Positions 6,927-13,415 of a stretch of DNA of 17,452 nt are shown here, one piece after another (position 1 is the stretch's first letter; the number at the start of each line of letters is the position of its first letter). This DNA comes from Pseudomonadota bacterium (GTDB lineage: Bacteria; Pseudomonadota; Alphaproteobacteria; Elsterales; Elsteraceae): assembly GCA_016195115.1 (NCBI GenBank), contig JACQAI010000129.1:1-17452 (forward strand), read 5' to 3'. The notes beneath the pieces are model-generated. The model was given only the letters and a program-made list of their open reading frames with translations, ran no database searches and had not been told where the DNA came from. Made by a program: the position numbers and the translations under genes.

Positions 6927-6941
6927 CCGACGCGCGCGGCG

Positions 6942-7997
6942 TCAGGCGCTGGCGATGGCGTAGCAGTCGGCGACGCCGTCGGGCAGCGGATAGGTCTGCC
7001 AGCTCTTGCCGCCGTCCTGGGTGCCGAAGACCTCGCCGCGGCGGGTCGCGCAGTAGACCTGGTTGGGGTCGCGCGGGTGCGGCGTCACCGCCATCATGGT
7101 GCTGGCCGGATTGAGGCCTTCGTCGAAGCGCTTCCAGGTCTCGCCCAGGTCGTTCGAGCGATAGATCCGCCCGTGTTCGCTGGCCGCCGCGACGCTCAAC
7201 GCCGCATAGAGCACGCGCGGATCGTGCGGCGACACCCGGATGTCGCGGCCGTAGGTCAGCGGCGAGAAGCGGCCGACCTCCATGTCGCGCCACGAGCCGC
7301 CGCGGTCGGTCGAGCGGAACAGACCCATGCGCACCGCGACGATCACGGTGCCGGGCGCCGCCGGGCTGACGCACAGCGCGTGGCCGTCGAGCATGCCCTC
7401 GCTGTCGTTCTTGCTGCCGATCGCGCTCTTCAGCTTCGGGTTCTCGGCAGCCATCTTGATGAGATCGGCGCTGCAGTCCTGCCAGCTCTCGCCGGCGTCG
7501 CGGCTGCGCATCACGCCGTTGACCTCGACGGTGGCATAGAGCGTGTCGGCCTCGGTCGGATCGACGGCGAAGCGCATGACCCGGCACGGGAACGCCATGG
7601 TGATGCGATCGGCGATGGCCGGCGCCGGCAGCTTCTTCCAGCTGTCGCCGCCGTTGTCGCTGCGGTAGACGCCGACCGGCGAGGCGCCGGCGTACAAGGT
7701 CTTGGGCTTCTTCGGGTGGACCAGGATCGACCAGATCTCGACCCCACGGTCGGGGAAGTTGAGGCGCTCGAAGGTCTTGCCACGATCGGTGCTGCGATAC
7801 GGGCCGTCGTGGCTGCCGACATAGACCACGTTGGTGTCTTCGGGATGCACCGTCACGGCGTGGACCTGGGCATCCTCGGGGAGGCCGTTGGTCACCCGCT
7901 GCCAACCGCCGTTGCCGATCTCGTTGCGGAACAAGCCGAACTGCGAGCCGCCGCGATAGCGCGCGATGCCGGCAAAAATGTGTGTCTGCTGGGCCAT
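6942..7997 (-). CDS. BNR/Asp-box repeat beta-propeller protein
   Basis: The 351-aa product carries repeated Asp-box motifs of the S-x-D-x-G-x-x-W type: YRSTDRGKTF, YRSDNGGDSWKK, MRSRDAGESWQ, FRSTDRGGSW, YRSNDLGETWKR and FGTQDGGKSWQ. These alternate with VHPEDTNVVYVGS / VDPTEADTLYAT blocks, the pattern of sialidase/sortilin-type (VPS10-like, BNR) propellers. Such folds are usually binding scaffolds, and I see no sialidase Arg triad. The start at 7997 (MAQQTHIF) sits about 8 bases after GGGGAGGAAG and lacks a signal peptide, which is unusual because many BNR propellers are exported. The role is unknown. Confidence 0.85.
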   Translation of the reverse strand: MAQQTHIFAGIARYRGGSQFGLFRNEIGNGGWQRVTNGLPEDAQVHAVTVHPEDTNVVYVGSHDGPYRSTDRGKTFERLNFPDRGVEIWSILVHPKKPKTLYAGASPVGVYRSDNGGDSWKKLPAPAIADRITMAFPCRVMRFAVDPTEADTLYATVEVNGVMRSRDAGESWQDCSADLIKMAAENPKLKSAIGSKNDSEGMLDGHALCVSPAAPGTVIVAVRMGLFRSTDRGGSWRDMEVGRFSPLTYGRDIRVSPHDPRVLYAALSVAAASEHGRIYRSNDLGETWKRFDEGLNPASTMMAVTPHPRDPNQVYCATRRGEVFGTQDGGKSWQTYPLPDGVADCYAIASA

Positions 7998-8202
7998 GGT
8001 CGGCTTCCTCCCCACTGGCGGCATTGCAGGTCACAGCAGAAGAGATCGGCGCGGCAGCCCCGTCAAGCTCTGCGCCGCGGCGTGCAACGGACCCGACACG
8101 CCCGATTCTGCTGGCTATTGCTTTACGCTCAGTAGAAGTACCTACACTGTTTCTCTGAAAAGAGTATACGGTTGTGGGGTATTTCAGCCGAAGGAGATTG
8201 CG
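7998..8202. other. Intergenic region with a low-GC pocket upstream of the TPR/FecR operon
   Basis: No gene is seen here. Bases about 8100-8190 are clearly richer in A and T than the surroundings and include a small hairpin with a GAAA loop (CTCT/AGAG, near 8152-8163). This is the likely promoter region for the downstream operon. I could not assign a convincing -35/-10 pair. Confidence 0.45.
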
Positions 8203-9663
8203 GTGGTCGAGTCTTTTCGCGTCTCGCGCGGCCTGGCGGGCGCTCTGCCCGACCGTAGTGATCGCACGCAGGGCGCCCTGATTTGCGCCGTGCTGGGTCT
8301 GGCGGTCGGGCTGTGCGGTCCGCTGACAGCGTCCGCGGACGACGGCGCCCGCCAGAAGACGCCGCGCGCGTCGGGCGCCGCCCAGCTCGCGCAGGCGGTG
8401 GATTCGAAGCCACCGCCGCCCGGAAAATCTCCGGCCTACGACGCCGCGTTTGCCGCGATGCAACAGGATCCGGGCAACTCCGACAAGGCGATGCGCTTCG
8501 CCGAGGTCGCCGCGCAGCAGGGCGACTATGAGGGTGCGATTGGCGCCCTCGAGCGCGTGCTGATGTTCAATCCCGACCTCGCGACAGTGCGGGCGCAGCT
8601 CGGCATCCTCTACTACAGGCTCGGCGCCCAGGCGCGCGCCCAGGAGTATCTCTCGAGCGCCCTGGAGAAGAACCTGGCCGGCCCGCTGGCGGGGCAGGCG
8701 CGCGAGACCCTGACGCTCAGCGAGAAGGCCTCGCAGGACAACCGCTTCACCGGCTCGCTCGGCCTCGGCATCCGCGGCCAGACCAACGTCAACGCCGCCC
8801 CGAACAACGGCATCGGGCGAATCCTCGGCGTGACCTTGCCGATATCCTCCACGCTGCGGCGCAGGTCCGACGGCAATTTCACTGGCACGGGGACGCTCGG
8901 CCACGTCTATGATCCGCACCGCACCGACGGCATGACGTGGGAGTCCAACGGCTTCGCCTACGGCGCCAAGCAGTTCAATGTCGACGAGCTGGACACCTTC
9001 TTCGGCTCGATCGACAGCGGCCCGCGCATGTTCGTGCCGGCGGTCTCCGAGACCTTCTCGATCCGCCCCTATGTGCGCATCGACGACGCCATGATCGCGG
9101 CGCAGAACTATTTCACCGGCTACGGCGGCGGCATCTCGTTCAATGCCCCCCTGACCAGCCAGTTCTCGCTCAACGGCGCGGTCGAGGGCGAGTATTTCGA
9201 GTACTACCGGGACAATGCGCTGCGTGCCCGTCTCAACGACAAGACCGGCCCGGTGGTATCGGTCAGCCTGACTCCGTTCTACGCCATCGACGACAACCAG
9301 GCGGTCGCCCTGATCACGCGCTTGGCGCGCATCGACGCCAACCTGGGCTACGAGACCGCGTGGCGCTACGCCGTCTCGCCGAACTACTATGTGCAGTTCG
9401 ATCCCGGCTGGACCGGTCAGACTTGGCGCGCCAACGCCTATTTCGCCCACGTCCGGACCGACTACTCGCAAGCCGACGCGCTGGTCGATCCGAATACCAC
9501 GCGACGCGACCGAGAGTGGGACATCGGCGCCAGCCTCGCGATCGGGCTGACCAAGGATTGGTCGGCCCTCGTCAGCGTCCAGCAGTCCTGGATCGATTCA
9601 TCAATTCCAAACTTCCGCTACGAAAACTTCTCGGGCCAAGTCCTGTTCATCTGGAGCTTCTAG
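8203..9663 (+). CDS. Exported TPR protein with a C-terminal outer-membrane beta-barrel
   Basis: The product is 486 aa from a GTG start that follows AAGGAG by 7 bases. A signal peptide is formed by ALICAVLGLAVGLCGP and ends at TASA (residue 45). Residues about 80-160 form tetratricopeptide-like helices (FAEVAAQQGDYEGAIGALER, then LGILYYRLGAQARAQEYL). The remaining ~300 residues are alternating, aromatic-rich strands (FTGSLGLGIRG, FSLNGAVEGEYFEYY, WDIGASLAIGL) and the protein ends in VLFIWSF. A terminal Phe is the usual outer-membrane barrel signal. TPR-plus-barrel proteins such as Slam-like and BcsC-like proteins help move or display proteins or polysaccharides at the surface; which applies here is unknown. 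It is followed by the FecR-domain gene after 12 bases, so the two are probably co-transcribed. Confidence 0.8.
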   Translation: MVESFRVSRGLAGALPDRSDRTQGALICAVLGLAVGLCGPLTASADDGARQKTPRASGAAQLAQAVDSKPPPPGKSPAYDAAFAAMQQDPGNSDKAMRFAEVAAQQGDYEGAIGALERVLMFNPDLATVRAQLGILYYRLGAQARAQEYLSSALEKNLAGPLAGQARETLTLSEKASQDNRFTGSLGLGIRGQTNVNAAPNNGIGRILGVTLPISSTLRRRSDGNFTGTGTLGHVYDPHRTDGMTWESNGFAYGAKQFNVDELDTFFGSIDSGPRMFVPAVSETFSIRPYVRIDDAMIAAQNYFTGYGGGISFNAPLTSQFSLNGAVEGEYFEYYRDNALRARLNDKTGPVVSVSLTPFYAIDDNQAVALITRLARIDANLGYETAWRYAVSPNYYVQFDPGWTGQTWRANAYFAHVRTDYSQADALVDPNTTRRDREWDIGASLAIGLTKDWSALVSVQQSWIDSSIPNFRYENFSGQVLFIWSF

Positions 9664-9675
9664 GGGATGACAAAC

Positions 9676-11064
9676 ATGTCGATGAAGCAGCAGCTCTGGC
9701 TCGCCGCCGGTGTCGCCGCGGGTGTCCTGCTCTGGTCGAACGGCCCTGTGGTCGCCCAGCAGGCGGGCGTCACCTCGGCGGTCAACCCCACTGCGCAGGG
9801 TACGCCGCCCAGCGGTCAGACCCGGGTCCTCAACCTGGGTGCCAACATTGCGCGCAACGAGCGCATCCAGACCAGCGCCGACGGCCTCACCCAGGTCCTG
9901 TTCAACGACGGCTCCAACCTGTCGATCGGCCCCAACGCCGACATCACGATCGACGAGTACACCTACAATCCGAGCCAGGGCAGCGGCCGCATGGTCATGT
10001 CCCTGGCGCGCGGCGTCATCCAGCTGACCGGCGGCCGCATCCCCAACAGCGAGCCGGTGACGGTCAACACGCCGACCGGCACCATCGGCATCCGCGGCGC
10101 AGTCGGCATCGTCTCGCATATCCAAGGCGGCCAGACCAAAGCCGCCATGGTCTACGGCAAGGAGATGTCGGTCAGGGGTCAGAGCGGCGGGCCGCAGACC
10201 GTGAACAAGCCGAACTACGTGATCTTGATCGCCGGACCGGGCTTGCCCGCCTCGGTGCCCGTCTTCCTGACCAAGCAGCAGCTCTTGGAAATAAGCGGCT
10301 CGCTGGCGCCGAAATCCGGCAGCAGCGGTGGCGCCTCGTCACCGCCCTCGGAGTCGAGCGTTCAGTCCTCGGGCGGCGGCCTGACCCAGATCGTCACCAC
10401 GCCGACAACCGAGTCGGTGAGTATGACGGTCGTGGGCGTGAACCCCACCAACAACACGATGCTCCTCTCGCTGGCGCAGAGCATCGCGCAGTCGAACGCG
10501 ACCAAGCAGTTCGCCCAGGACGCCACCGCATCGCTGACCGCCGCCGCGTTCGCCAACCAGCTGTTCGCTCTCATCAACGGCGACACGCTGACCATCCTGT
10601 TCAGCCACATCAACGGCACCGCGACCAGCGCGACCGGTACCGTCAACGGCACCAGCGTGACGGTCAGCACGGCCAACGGCCAGACCTTCTCGAGCTTCCT
10701 GAGCGGCCAGTCGGGCAACATCAACGTCAAGTTCAACAGCGCCGGGCTGACGATCCCGATCACGCTGAGCACCAGCGCGCCGACCCTGCGTCAGATGGAC
10801 GACTTCCCGACCTCGACGCAGAAGCTGACCACCAGCTTCTTCGGCAGCACCCTGCTCGAGCTGCTCGTCAACAACAGCATGAAGAGCATCCGGGCCACCA
10901 ACGTCGCCACCGGCTCGATCAACGGTATCTCGTATCGGGTCGAGCTGCCGGCGGGCTCGGTGTTCGGCAAGACGCCGACCACCACGTCGGTGAAATTCTT
11001 CTTGAACAACCAGCTGATCGTATCGGGCAACCTCGGCAAGCTGAACATCGGCTTCAAGCCCTAA
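9676..11064 (+). CDS. Exported FecR-domain protein, Ser/Thr/Asn-rich
   Basis: This 462-aa protein has a signal peptide ending around VVA-QQ (residue 27). A FecR domain follows at about residues 45-145, with IQTSADGLTQVLFNDGSNLSIGP, ARGVIQLTGGRI and VNTPTGTIGIRGAVG. The rest (about 230-460) is low-complexity and rich in Ser, Thr, Asn and Gly, as in surface or filament proteins. Classic FecR is a membrane-bound anti-sigma regulator with a cytoplasmic N-terminus, but here the domain is in the exported part and no sigma-factor gene is nearby. I therefore read it as a secreted or periplasmic structural or binding protein, perhaps the client of the barrel protein upstream. ATG 9676 has AGGGG 9 bases upstream; the ATG at 9667 directly abuts that AGGGG. 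Confidence 0.8.
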   Translation: MSMKQQLWLAAGVAAGVLLWSNGPVVAQQAGVTSAVNPTAQGTPPSGQTRVLNLGANIARNERIQTSADGLTQVLFNDGSNLSIGPNADITIDEYTYNPSQGSGRMVMSLARGVIQLTGGRIPNSEPVTVNTPTGTIGIRGAVGIVSHIQGGQTKAAMVYGKEMSVRGQSGGPQTVNKPNYVILIAGPGLPASVPVFLTKQQLLEISGSLAPKSGSSGGASSPPSESSVQSSGGGLTQIVTTPTTESVSMTVVGVNPTNNTMLLSLAQSIAQSNATKQFAQDATASLTAAAFANQLFALINGDTLTILFSHINGTATSATGTVNGTSVTVSTANGQTFSSFLSGQSGNINVKFNSAGLTIPITLSTSAPTLRQMDDFPTSTQKLTTSFFGSTLLELLVNNSMKSIRATNVATGSINGISYRVELPAGSVFGKTPTTTSVKFFLNNQLIVSGNLGKLNIGFKP

Positions 11065-11082
11065 CGGCCGCGCCAGACGGGA

Positions 11083-11127
11083 CTGCCAGGCCCTCCTTCG
11101 CCAAGGCTTCGGAGGGCAGCCTTCGCT
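11083..11127. repeat. Palindromic intergenic element downstream of the FecR-domain gene
   Basis: CCCTCC (11091-11096) pairs with GGAGGG (11111-11116) around a loop that itself holds CCTTCGCCAAGG, a 4-bp hairpin. Flanking CTG and CAG can extend the stem. The next bases, GCAGCCTTCGCT, begin the larger inverted repeat beside selC. The wording resembles short palindromic repeats common between rhizobial genes. It may terminate the FecR transcript, but there is no T run. Confidence 0.5.
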
Positions 11128-11173
11128 ACGCGAGGTTGGCCTGCCAGCCGCAGCTGCACAGCAGCGAAGGCTG
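11117..11173 (-). terminator. Inverted repeat at the 3' end of selC
   Basis: CAGCCTTCGCT (11117-11127) is a perfect 11-base reverse complement of AGCGAAGGCTG (11163-11173), separated by 35 bases that include GCAGCTGC. The right arm touches the CCA end of the tRNA gene, so on the minus strand this stem would form immediately after the tRNA and could help end or process the selC transcript. No U run is visible, so classic intrinsic termination is uncertain. Confidence 0.45.
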
Positions 11174-11267
11174 GCGGAGGAGTCAGGGGTCGAACCTGAC
11201 AGGGACCTTTCCGGGCCCCTCAGCGGCTTTGAAGGCCGTGGCGGTCACCGGACGCGCATACTCCTCC
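11172..11267 (-). tRNA. selC: Selenocysteine tRNA, anticodon UCA
   Basis: Minus-strand folding gives a tRNA whose anticodon TCA (11232-11230) reads UGA, in a CTTCAAA loop. The acceptor arms are GGAGGAGT (11267-11260) and ACTCCTCC (11183-11176), followed by discriminator G and an encoded CCA. The D arm has a long stem and the 4-base CGGT loop seen in tRNA-Sec. The extra arm has a 7-bp stem (AGGGGCC / GGTCCCT) and a 6-base loop. The T arm is TCAGG-TTCGACC-CCTGA. With CCA it is 96 bases. Long extra arm, short D loop and UCA anticodon together identify tRNA-Sec. Oddities: only 12 bases lie between the T loop and the discriminator, where E. coli selC has 13; the D stem carries a bulged C; and the top pair of the anticodon stem is A-C. 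It would be charged with Ser and converted to Sec by SelA, whose gene is not in this window. Confidence 0.93.
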
Positions 11268-11274
11268 GCCGCGG

Positions 11275-11303
11275 ATCTAAGGACGCGCGCGCGGCGAAAT
11301 CAA
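11275..11303 (-). promoter_or_regulatory. Sigma-70-like promoter for selC
   Basis: On the minus strand TTGATT (11303-11298) and TTAGAT (11280-11275) are separated by exactly 17 bases. Seven bases separate the -10 from the first base of the mature tRNA, so transcription may start at or next to the tRNA 5' end. It lies in the gap after the receptor gene that ends at 11314. Confidence 0.65.
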
Positions 11304-11313
11304 GCCGCGTGGG

Positions 11314-12357
11314 TCAGCCGCGGCCGACCGCGAGCTTGTAGAAACTGAAGTCGAACAGGGCGTCGATGTCGATCGACGTCGGCTGGGCGCCGAACCGCTG
11401 CTGGTAGGCCTGCAACAGGCGCGTGGCTTCCACGATCAGCCCGGGGTCCGCGATCAGGTTGGTTGCCTCCGAAGTCAGCGCCCGGCGCATCACCGCGGGA
11501 TCGACCATGCCGCGGCCGAGGAACTCGACGATGTCGGCGGTCGCCTTGTCGGGATCGGCGCGCACCGCCTCGGTCGCCTTGACGTGGAGATCGACCAGCT
11601 TGGCCACGGCGACGCGATTCTGCGCGATCACCGCGCTGGTCACCAGCACGACCGCGCCGGGATGCTGCGGCATCATCCGGGCGGGCGATGCCAGGATCCG
11701 GGCCGAGCGGTCGCGTACCAGCACGGTGGTGAGGATCGGCTCGACGATCGATCCGGCGTCGACCGTGCCGGCGAGCAGCCGCGCCTGGACCTCATCCTCG
11801 CCCATGCCGAGGATCTCGACGTCGCGGTCGTCGATCCTGGCGACCTCCTGCAAATAGTGCCGCAGCACCGTGTCGGGCACGGCGCCGCGCGGCAGCGTGG
11901 CGATGCGGGCCGGCCGGCGCGCGGTCTCGCGGAAGCGCGCGAACGCCGCGGCGGGCGCCGGCATTGCGGCGAACGCCTCGACCAGCGCGCCGCGACCGAC
12001 CAACGCGACCTGCTCGATGACGTTGGCGGCCACCACCTTGACGTCGACGCCGCGCGCCCGCGCGAGCATCGCCGGGCCGATGCCGATATAGGCGACGTCC
12101 AGGGCACCCGCGGCCAGCGCCTCGACCATCGGCGGCCCCGACGAGAAGCGCTTGAGGATCAGCTGCAGCCCGACGCCGCGCGTCCAGCCCCGCCCTTCCA
12201 TCACGAACAGCTGGGTCATCGGAAAGATCGAGATGTAGCCGACTCGCAGCGGCACCTGCTGCTGGGCGCGCGCCCGGCCCGACCGCAGCGCGGCGAGCGC
12301 CGCCAGGGGCGCCAGGCGCAACAGCGTGCGGCGATCGATGCGGGCCACGTGTGTCAA
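11314..12357 (-). CDS. NitT/TauT-type ABC transporter substrate-binding protein (second of a tandem pair)
   Basis: This 347-aa periplasmic receptor belongs to the SsuA/TauA/NrtA-like family that delivers nitrate-, sulfonate- or pyrimidine-type ligands. It starts at a TTG, and its leader IDRRTLLRLAPLAALAALRSGRARAQ looks like a Tat signal in two parts: a twin-Arg RRTLL, then a hydrophobic run ending at ARA-Q. Landmarks are LRVGYISIFPMTQLFVMEG, YIGIGPAMLARARG, VPDTVLRHYLQE and the C-terminal IDIDALFDFSFY. It is a close paralogue of the next gene upstream, 11 bases away, and the last gene of the importer operon before selC. A GTG at 12348 is an alternative start. The ligand is unknown. Confidence 0.85.
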   Translation of the reverse strand: MTHVARIDRRTLLRLAPLAALAALRSGRARAQQQVPLRVGYISIFPMTQLFVMEGRGWTRGVGLQLILKRFSSGPPMVEALAAGALDVAYIGIGPAMLARARGVDVKVVAANVIEQVALVGRGALVEAFAAMPAPAAAFARFRETARRPARIATLPRGAVPDTVLRHYLQEVARIDDRDVEILGMGEDEVQARLLAGTVDAGSIVEPILTTVLVRDRSARILASPARMMPQHPGAVVLVTSAVIAQNRVAVAKLVDLHVKATEAVRADPDKATADIVEFLGRGMVDPAVMRRALTSEATNLIADPGLIVEATRLLQAYQQRFGAQPTSIDIDALFDFSFYKLAVGRG

Positions 12358-12368
12358 ATCCGACCGGT

Positions 12369-13415
12369 TCAGCGCGGAACCGCATCATAGAAGCCGAAGT
12401 CGAAGAGCGCATCGATATCGATGGCGGTCGGCTGGGCGCCGATGCGCTGCTGGAAATCCTGAAGCAGCCGCGTCGAGTCGACGATGAGGCGCGGATCGGC
12501 GATCAAGGTGGTGGCGTCGGAGGTCAGCGCCTTGCGCATCACCGCCGCGCTGACCAGGCCCTTGCCGATGAACGCCACCACGTCGGCCGCGGCGCGGTCC
12601 GGGTTGCCGCGCGCGAACGCGGTCGCCTTGACGTGCAGCGCCACCAGCGCGGCGATCGCCGCGCGCTGCGCGCCCAGCGCCGCCCGGGTCGCCAGCACGA
12701 CAGCGCCGGGCTGACGCGCGAACATGGCGTCGGCCCGCGCGATCACCTTGGCCGAGCGCTCGCGCTCGAGCACGATGGTCAGGATCGGCTCGAGGATCGA
12801 GGCGGCATCGACCGCGCCGGCGAGCAGCAGCTGCTGCACCTGCTCCTCGCCGACCCCGACGATCTCGACGTCGGCGTCGGCGACCCGGGCGGTCTCCTGC
12901 AGGTAGTAGCGCAGCACGGCGTCGGGCACGGAGCCTTGGGGCAATGTCGCGATCTTGGCCGGCCGCCCGGCCGCGGCGCGGAACGCGGCGAACGCCGCGG
13001 CCGGCGTCGGTGCCGCGGCGAACGCCTCGACCAGCCGGCCGCGGCCGATCAGCGCCACCTGGTCGATGACGTTGGCCGCCACCACCTTGACGTCGATGCC
13101 GCGGGCGCGCGCGAGCATCGCCGGGCCGATGCCGATATAGGCAACGTCGAGGCTGCCCGAGGCCAGCGCCTGCACCATCGCGGGCCCCGAGGAAAAGCGC
13201 GTCAGCGCGAGGTCGAGCCCGGCTGCCTTAGTCCAGCCCTCGCCTTCCATGACGAACAGCTGGGTCATCGGAATGATCGGGATGTAGCCGACCCGCAGGG
13301 CCTGGCGGTTCTGAGCGTGGGCCTGGCGCGGCAGCGCCAACGCGAGCGCCCCAACCATGATGCGCGGCAGCGCCAGCGCGAGCGCGCCCATCATCAACCC
13401 GCGGCGACCGATCAA
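12369..13415 (-). CDS. NitT/TauT-type ABC transporter substrate-binding protein (first of a tandem pair)
   Basis: This paralogue of the following gene (348 aa) shares the landmarks LRVGYIPIIPMTQLFVMEG, YIGIGPAMLARARG, VKVVAANVIDQVALIGRG and IDIDALFDFGFY. I chose the TTG at 13415 because it overlaps the TGA of the ATPase gene (TTGA), has GGAG 8 bases upstream, gives a length matching the paralogue, and includes a twin-Arg start (IGRRGLMMG) typical of Tat leaders. ATG at 13394 or 13391 would remove the Arg pair. The hydrophobic part of the leader is doubled (GALALALPR twice) by a 36-base tandem repeat. The overlap suggests translational coupling with the ATPase. Confidence 0.85.
   Translation of the reverse strand: MIGRRGLMMGALALALPRIMVGALALALPRQAHAQNRQALRVGYIPIIPMTQLFVMEGEGWTKAAGLDLALTRFSSGPAMVQALASGSLDVAYIGIGPAMLARARGIDVKVVAANVIDQVALIGRGRLVEAFAAAPTPAAAFAAFRAAAGRPAKIATLPQGSVPDAVLRYYLQETARVADADVEIVGVGEEQVQQLLLAGAVDAASILEPILTIVLERERSAKVIARADAMFARQPGAVVLATRAALGAQRAAIAALVALHVKATAFARGNPDRAAADVVAFIGKGLVSAAVMRKALTSDATTLIADPRLIVDSTRLLQDFQQRIGAQPTAIDIDALFDFGFYDAVPR
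13327..13398. repeat. 36-bp tandem duplication inside the receptor leader sequence
   Basis: Unit 1 (13327-13362) and unit 2 (13363-13398) both begin CGCGGCAGCGCCA and are near-identical over most of their length, diverging at the last bases. The unit is a multiple of three, so the frame is kept and 12 residues (GALALALPR plus flank) are repeated in the signal peptide. Confidence 0.8.

Noticed and set aside
6929..6943. GACGC/GCGTC hairpin between the convergent glycosyltransferase and propeller genes
   Set aside because: A 5-bp stem with no T run in DNA this GC-rich is expected by chance; not enough to call a terminator.
8130..8413. Minus-strand ORF over the low-GC pocket
   Set aside because: It runs antisense to the well-supported start of the TPR-barrel gene and lacks a ribosome-binding site or family features.
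6835..9471. 878-codon minus-strand open frame
   Set aside because: It overlaps the propeller gene out of frame and the TPR-barrel gene antisense, with no recognisable protein features.
9676..11064. FecR-type anti-sigma regulator of iron uptake
   Set aside because: The domain lies in the exported part behind a cleavable leader, and no ECF sigma factor or TonB receptor gene is nearby.
11172..11267. Reading the tRNA as a serine tRNA
   Set aside because: The anticodon is UCA, which reads UGA, not a serine codon; the 4-base D loop and long D stem fit tRNA-Sec.
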